Of a DNA stretch of 64,000 nt, positions 58,999-64,000 are shown piece by piece. The position numbers were made by a program, and so were the translations under genes. This DNA is from Pieris napi. Its lineage: Eukaryota; Arthropoda; Insecta; Lepidoptera; Pieridae. The stretch spans positions 12,276,001-12,340,000 of the forward strand of contig NC_062248.1 in the NCBI RefSeq assembly GCF_905475465.1. Reading direction: 5' to 3'. A model generated the notes under the pieces. It was given only the letters and a program-made list of their open reading frames with translations. It made no database searches and was not told where the DNA came from. Numbering within the stretch: the first letter of the stretch is position 1; the number at the start of each line of letters is the position of its first letter.

Positions 58999-61900
58999 AT
59001 GCGCTGTGTGGCGGCGCTGTGTTTGTCCGTCCTTGCGACGCTTGCCGTCGCTGCCGCCGAGTCTCACGACACGCCACCCCAGGTAATCGAAAGGATCGAG
59101 CCACAATTTATGTCATCAAAAGACGCTTATAATTATACTTTCAATCCAATTATCATAGGCAAACATGACCACCGAATGTCACTTTTGTTTTAAACAATTA
59201 CTGTCAGACGCATGACCCTTCGGAACCTGAATGAGCAAACTTGTCTTTACTTCACGGGCCATTCGCTATTACAATACATCTTTTAGCACAAAAGCTGCCA
59301 ACAAAACCTTTGTTGTCTATGTAGCCGGGAATCCGAAATTATAATATTCTTCACAAAATGTTGAAAACTAAATTAGTAAATCATTTAAAAACGACATCCG
59401 AACATAGTATGACTATTAACTTTATGTTGTTAGATCTTTTGCAATCCGTTTTGAGAAATTTTGTTGTTATATAGGCCTCTTAAGCTTTAATTATTATTCG
59501 GACTTCATGTATCAATCTCACCCATCACAGATACATATACACATATTGTGTTTCCTCGCTATTTATTTTGATACAATCCTGTAGTTTAATACGAACGAAT
59601 TTCAAAAAACTTTTAAAAAGTAAATAATACATGTGCTTTTAAAGATAACGATACAATTTCTAGTCTTGCAAATTATTGCCTAAAGTACAGACACAACGGT
59701 GATTTTTAAATGACGAGTATAAAAACTCGTAGAATAACTTAACTTGGAGTGGTGGTTGGTGGAGTGATTGTACTGCCCTTACCTATTACCGTTTACGTAT
59801 TGGCTTTAAAAAATCTTAACGGTACGATTATAATTTTGACTTTAATTCTAACGCTGTCAAAAATATAAGAAAAATTATGACTACTTCATCGAAATAGAAG
59901 CTAGTTCGGTTTGTATTTTCTATTCAAAAAAATATACTTTAATTATTTTCAAAGCACGTAACGGCTATATAAAAAGCGTTGTAAGAAAGCGGGTGATATT
60001 AAAATATTCACAGAATACACAACCACGACGCAAAACGCGAATAAATCAGTGTCGTTAAACAATTTTCCTCCCACTCCAACAGATTGGAGATCGTCTCTTA
60101 GTAGCCTATTTCTCTTCTACCATCTTACACCTCTTCACTCTTCAGAAATCGTAATTTATGACTAATTCTGGGCTCCTCATTCATTCAAATACGCACCCTC
60201 CATTCATATGACTTGATGACAGCCTGTAAATATATGACGTTAAAATATTAACCATTGAGTAATGTAGGTCAATTAGCCAACTTTTACTTTGTCAATGTTA
60301 CTTACTATCTATAATAGAGAGGTAATGTTAGTAAAAAAAGCGTGAGGCATTTATTTATTAGAAAAGTGTGTTTAAACCTCAGCAAAGTAAACTGATTAAG
60401 ATTCCGCGCGAAAACAATTTGATTGAACAACTTGTGAAGCGGCTCACGCGTCGCCGGCTCCCAGGATTTTTGTACGCAATATAATTCAAAGAGCTTTGCT
60501 CCAACACCGCCGCTAAACTAATTTCATTCTAATTATACAATAATCTCGGTTTAATCGAAGACGTATCTGATGGATATTGCCCCCGGCTCGGCTATAGCTC
60601 GGACGGTAACCGAATACATAACGCGCTATTCATTTCATTTATTGTCTGACCACAAGCAAACAACATTACATAAACCTATTAATAAATAATAAAACTAAAC
60701 TATATTTTATATAATTTGTCAACTTTGCTCCAGCAGACTGACAACGATATCCAATTAACAGACGAAGACAAGCGAGCATGGACAAGTTTACAGGGGGGGT
60801 GGGGCAAGCGAGCATGGCAGGACTTGAATTCTGCCTGGGGAAAGCGGGCGTGGCAGGATCTCAATTCTGCCTGGGGTAAACGCGCCTGGCAAGACCTCAA
60901 CACCGCGTGGGGCAAAAGGGGTTGGCAAGATCTAAACTCTGCCTGGGGGAAAAGAGGATGGCAGGATCTAAACTCAGCGTGGGGTAAGAGAGGGTGGCAA
61001 GACCTAAACGGAGCGTGGGGCAAGCGGGCATGGACGGATATGTCGCAGCACCCATGGGGAAAGCGAGCATGGCAAGACCTTAACACTGCTTGGGGAAAGC
61101 GAGGCTGGCAAGACATGAGCTCAGCGTGGGGCAAGCGTGGCTGGCAAGACATGAGCTCTGCGTGGGGCAAACGGACACCTGTAAGCATACCTTTTCCTAC
61201 TTTAGTTACAAACACACTTTCACTTAAATCGAATGCTAGCTAAACCTACTATGTCACTTCTTGACTTAAGCTAATCTCTTAGTATTGTTTGACAGGACAA
61301 CTGGGCTAACTTGCACGCGGCGTGGGGCAAGCGGTCACCTGAGCCCGACTATGAAGACTACGAACTCATTACTGATCGCGGCCTACCCTTACAGCAGCTA
61401 CAACCGGTACTCTTCATATTACTGACTTATATTTTCTGAAACGCAAGATTCTAATATTGTATGTAATAGTTGGAAGCCGACCAGCGAGGACTATCGGAGG
61501 CGCCGGAGAAGCGAGCGTGGTCTTCTCTCCACGGGGCCTGGGGCAAGCGACCCGTCAAGCAGGCGCACTATAACAACGGTGAATTATTTTTATTTTATTA
61601 TCTGAATGAGTGTATGAGTAGTATTTTAATAAATTGTGACTTCTATTTCTTTGTCTAAGAACAGAACAGTTGCGGGTCCCTAGTGTTGCTCCGAAAGAAA
61701 CGCAAAAAAATCTTCATCTCTCGCTTTACCACAGTTAATAAAATTACTAAGTTTTCGATGATCTGCTTTATAATATATCAAGTAGACCGAGTTCAATATT
61801 GAAGAAATTCGTTAGAAAAGCAGGAAAGAAAGTTAAGTTTCGTTTTCCCAGTCAAGATAAATTAGCGGCATGAAAGCCGGGATTTATTCCCGTACTCGCT

Positions 61901-62817
61901 GCGATCTCAGATTAATTACTCGGCTATTATTTAGCGTAGACATTTCGCAGTTGAACCCTTTAATATAAAATATTATCATTAAATTATATACTATATATAT
62001 AGGATAACTTTAATAAATTTGAACTCGCCACTCAACGGTCTCATAGGTGCGACTGGACCTTTGTTGATACACCGAACTATTTGCTATAAACTCCATATTG
62101 TATGGTAACAGTAAGTATAACTTGCGAGTGAATCTCAGGAGCATATTACTGGAAGCGCGAGCCGGGCTGGACGAACCTGAGGGGCATGTGGGGCAAACGA
62201 TCGATGTCCCCCTCGCACGAGGACCACGGTAACACTTAAGCCCCACTGTCTAGTGCATCTATGCCTCTATTTGCACCACTGCATATTTAGATGAGACTTT
62301 AGAGGATTAGCAATTAGCACTGCCCGTAATAGTATGCTCTCGCACTTAGCCAATCGCCTTAGTGTATCAGATTTCGCAACGTTTCGGCACCAAGCACTTT
62401 CTCCTAGTAAATCCTATTTTGGGTTTCTGGGAGATACGTTTCATAGCACCATCACTAACCCACCCATCACTAATAGCACCCACCACCACATTTTCTTTAA
62501 TCAATGTATTTCTCGTTGTATTCTCACACAAGGACTATATATATAACATGTTTACTTATAAATATAGCTGACGGTTCAAACCGGTGGGTGTCGAAGGATA
62601 ATTAATTTAAAATCATGATCCTCTTTACAGAATTCAATTAGAGTTTAAAAGCCCGCACGTTAAATCAAATGTATTCTAAATAAATAGAAGCGCTTTGGAT
62701 ATGTTGACAGGCGCCGGGTATCTGGATATGGACAATCCCAATACAAAGAAACTTTTGCCGATTAATGATATGTGTCATTACGTGTTTGTGCATTGTAGTG
62801 AAAGGTCACTACAATAA
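58999..62817 (+). CDS. Mip: Myoinhibitory / prothoracicostatic peptide (allatostatin-B) precursor
   Basis: Exons: 58999-59082, 60737-61180 (or from 60734), 61296-61406, 61470-61578, 62139-62228 and possibly 62711-62817. Phases agree throughout. Exon 1 is the signal peptide MRCVAALCLSVLATLAVAAA; in-frame ATGs at 58975 and 58990 could extend it. Exon 2 encodes eleven peptides, each bounded by KR and ending in the amidation Gly: AWTSLQGGW, AWQDLNSAW twice, AWQDLNTAW twice, GWQDLNSAW twice, GWQDLNGAW, AWTDMSQHPW, GWQDMSSAW twice. Later exons add one each: TPDNWANLHAAW, AWSSLHGAW, EPGWTNLRGMW. That makes 14 amidated W(X6)W peptides; AWTDMSQHPW is W(X7)W. Known role: inhibition of gut muscle and of ecdysteroid synthesis, through the sex-peptide receptor. 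If the last exon is not used, reading on past 62228 ends at TAA 62237-62239. AATAAA at 62816 supports the last exon. Confidence 0.93.
59083..60736 (+). other. MIP intron between signal-peptide and main peptide exon
   Basis: AT-rich, without recognisable repeats. It begins GGTAATCG and ends at CTCCAGCAG, a NAGNAG acceptor that would add or omit one Gln (60734 or 60737). Confidence 0.6.
62711..62817 (+). CDS. Possible terminal exon of MIP
   Basis: The acceptor GTTGACAG joins in phase 1 to exon 5 (CACG|GTAACA) and opens GAGYLDMDNPNTKKLLPIND followed by 15 residues and TAA (62815-62817). AATAAA overlaps the stop (62816-62821). The peptide has no MIP motif. Splice phase and poly(A) signal fit, but the alternative stop at 62237 makes this uncertain. 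Confidence 0.4.
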
Positions 62818-64000
62818 TAAACAGAATATAATTAAAAATGATTCCAAAACAATTCCTTAAAATATTGCAACTAACAAATCCTTAGTTTCTGTAATATGTA
62901 CAAGACAGCTGAAGAGCAGGACTTGTGTGAATGTAGCAGCCATGTGCCAAGGATGAATGCGCAGTCAATCAGTGTTACCACCGACTGGCAGGTGCCAGAC
63001 GAACTGGCGAACACGTGATCCTCGGCACTTCACCATTCCATACATCTACTCTCACGAGAGTTTACTTACAGCACAATTAACCTCATTTTCAACACTTTGG
63101 TGTGTTTATATTATTACTTGTAACGCAGAGTAGTAATTCAAGTTTTTGTGATTGCATATACTAGTTATGAATTTATCTGGTTCTAAAGACTATTATTTTT
63201 AGGCCACTTTATTCATTTCTTTTAAATTTCATTATGATTACATTCGGCAACATTGTTGTTGTTACTCATCCGTATTCCAATAATTGATTGAGAAACAATT
63301 TGCATTTTACAGTTTTCAAGGAAAAACTACCTTGGATAACCATGGGTGAAACACATTCTGCGATAGCTTCTTAGACATTCATTTAAATTGATTTAATATT
63401 ATGGGGTCTTACAGTAACTTAAGTTACTTTGAGTTAGCAAAAATAAAAAAAATGTGAAAAAGAATGAAAGATATTTTTATTTTATTTTAAAGAACAAGAT
63501 ACGATTTAAGTGTGTGTGCTGCGGTTGGAATTGGCCCTGGCTCAGCATTATGCTGAGGAGCAGACTGTTCCACAGCGCTGGTCATTCTTCCATTCATCCT
63601 TCTTCGACCACAGCAGCTAGTTTGCGCCTCAGTCGAAAAAAAAAGAAAAATAATGTAATACTTAGTAGAAAATATTACATAATATTTGTAAAAGTCAGCA
63701 GTCTAAGTAATGAAGTATTGTATAAAAGTATATAGTAAATAACATTAAAATGTGGCAGCAACATCCTATTTGCCTGAACGATGAATGTAATGCACTGGAT
63801 AATTATACCTTTAATGTAACTTCAATAAAACGCAATGTTTTCACTCGCAATGGCTCACGATACAATGTCATTAGTAATTAAAAGGCCCGATAATGCTATT
63901 CGTATTGTTATGGTAATGATCCCATATTTCTCTTTCCGTATAAAATATTTTACTTTCATAAATCAAAGTGCTCGTCCCAAATTCTAAGCACTGGAAGTGA
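62818..64000. other. AT-rich, no gene recognised
   Basis: The ORF at 63,454-63,735 shows no family words. No feature could be supported. Confidence 0.4.

Noticed and set aside
60700..61215. Long minus-strand ORF rich in LPHAE, SCQP and ARFP words opposite the MIP peptide exon
   Set aside because: It is the antisense shadow of the 36-nt peptide repeats; a repeat of three-divisible length keeps the opposite frame open.
1..64000. CRISPR arrays, operons, ribosome binding sites, attachment sites
   Set aside because: Eukaryotic nuclear DNA; no such structures are seen, and the only regular arrays are the MIP codons and the 17.0 kb tandem repeat.
1..64000. tRNA genes
   Set aside because: No A/B-box pair with a cloverleaf was noticed by eye; a tRNAscan run would settle it.

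Overview
The window is nuclear DNA from an insect, almost certainly a moth or butterfly. The base composition is AT-rich and the genes have introns. Many pieces of lepidopteran-type non-LTR retrotransposons are present. The clearest marker is a neuropeptide precursor carrying many copies of peptides such as AWQDLNSAW and GWQDLNSAW, the myoinhibitory / prothoracicostatic peptides (MIP, allatostatin-B) known from Manduca and Bombyx.

Four host genes can be supported. (1) At the left edge, on the minus strand, are the first two exons of a secreted chymotrypsin-type serine protease (1-303, cut by the window) with a TATA box. (2) At 26,961-29,429 (+) there is an intronless 822-codon gene for the kelch half of host cell factor (HCF-1 like), preceded by two CGCCATTTT promoter motifs and followed by a long AT-rich 3' region. 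(3) At 33,693-35,716 (-) there is a three-exon cytochrome b5 with HPGG and both heme histidines; its splice phases all agree. (4) At 58,999-62,817 (+) lies the MIP precursor, with five well-supported coding exons, a possible sixth, and 14 peptide copies. Two TATA-plus-splice-donor structures (57.37 kb and 41.86 kb) are candidate promoters and leader exons for it.

Most of the rest is mobile DNA or AT-rich sequence without recognisable genes. The left third (1.2-25.5 kb) is the densest: a CR1-like element with two ORFs, broken by a double-palindrome insertion; a BEL/Pao gag scrap; a truncated LINE; a nearly full-length LINE with an open EN-RT frame (8.83-12.24 kb); an RTE scrap; an I-like element with zinc knuckles, EN, RT and RNase H (about 17.45-21.9 kb) that has itself received a TTAA-flanked MITE; and a transposase-like gene that has lost its catalytic middle. 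TIR MITEs lie at 24.45, 25.71, 48.02 and 49.90 kb. A mariner relic, a 5'-truncated 5S rRNA copy, further LINE tails and a TATA promoter-like region with heat-shock-element motifs (39.4-39.65 kb) fill the middle. The 42-57 kb stretch has few recognisable features and may be a long first intron of the MIP gene if the 41.9 kb promoter belongs to it.

I did not find a clearly new multi-gene system. The most unusual items are the 54-bp double-palindrome insertion with an ATAG duplication (4.01-4.12 kb), the intronless HCF gene lacking the C-terminal Fn3 part, the paired candidate MIP promoters, the HSE/CTGAAA cluster at 39.4-39.86 kb, and a 53-bp inverted repeat bracketing a LINE over 4.1 kb. All calls come from reading and hand translation; no database search was made.
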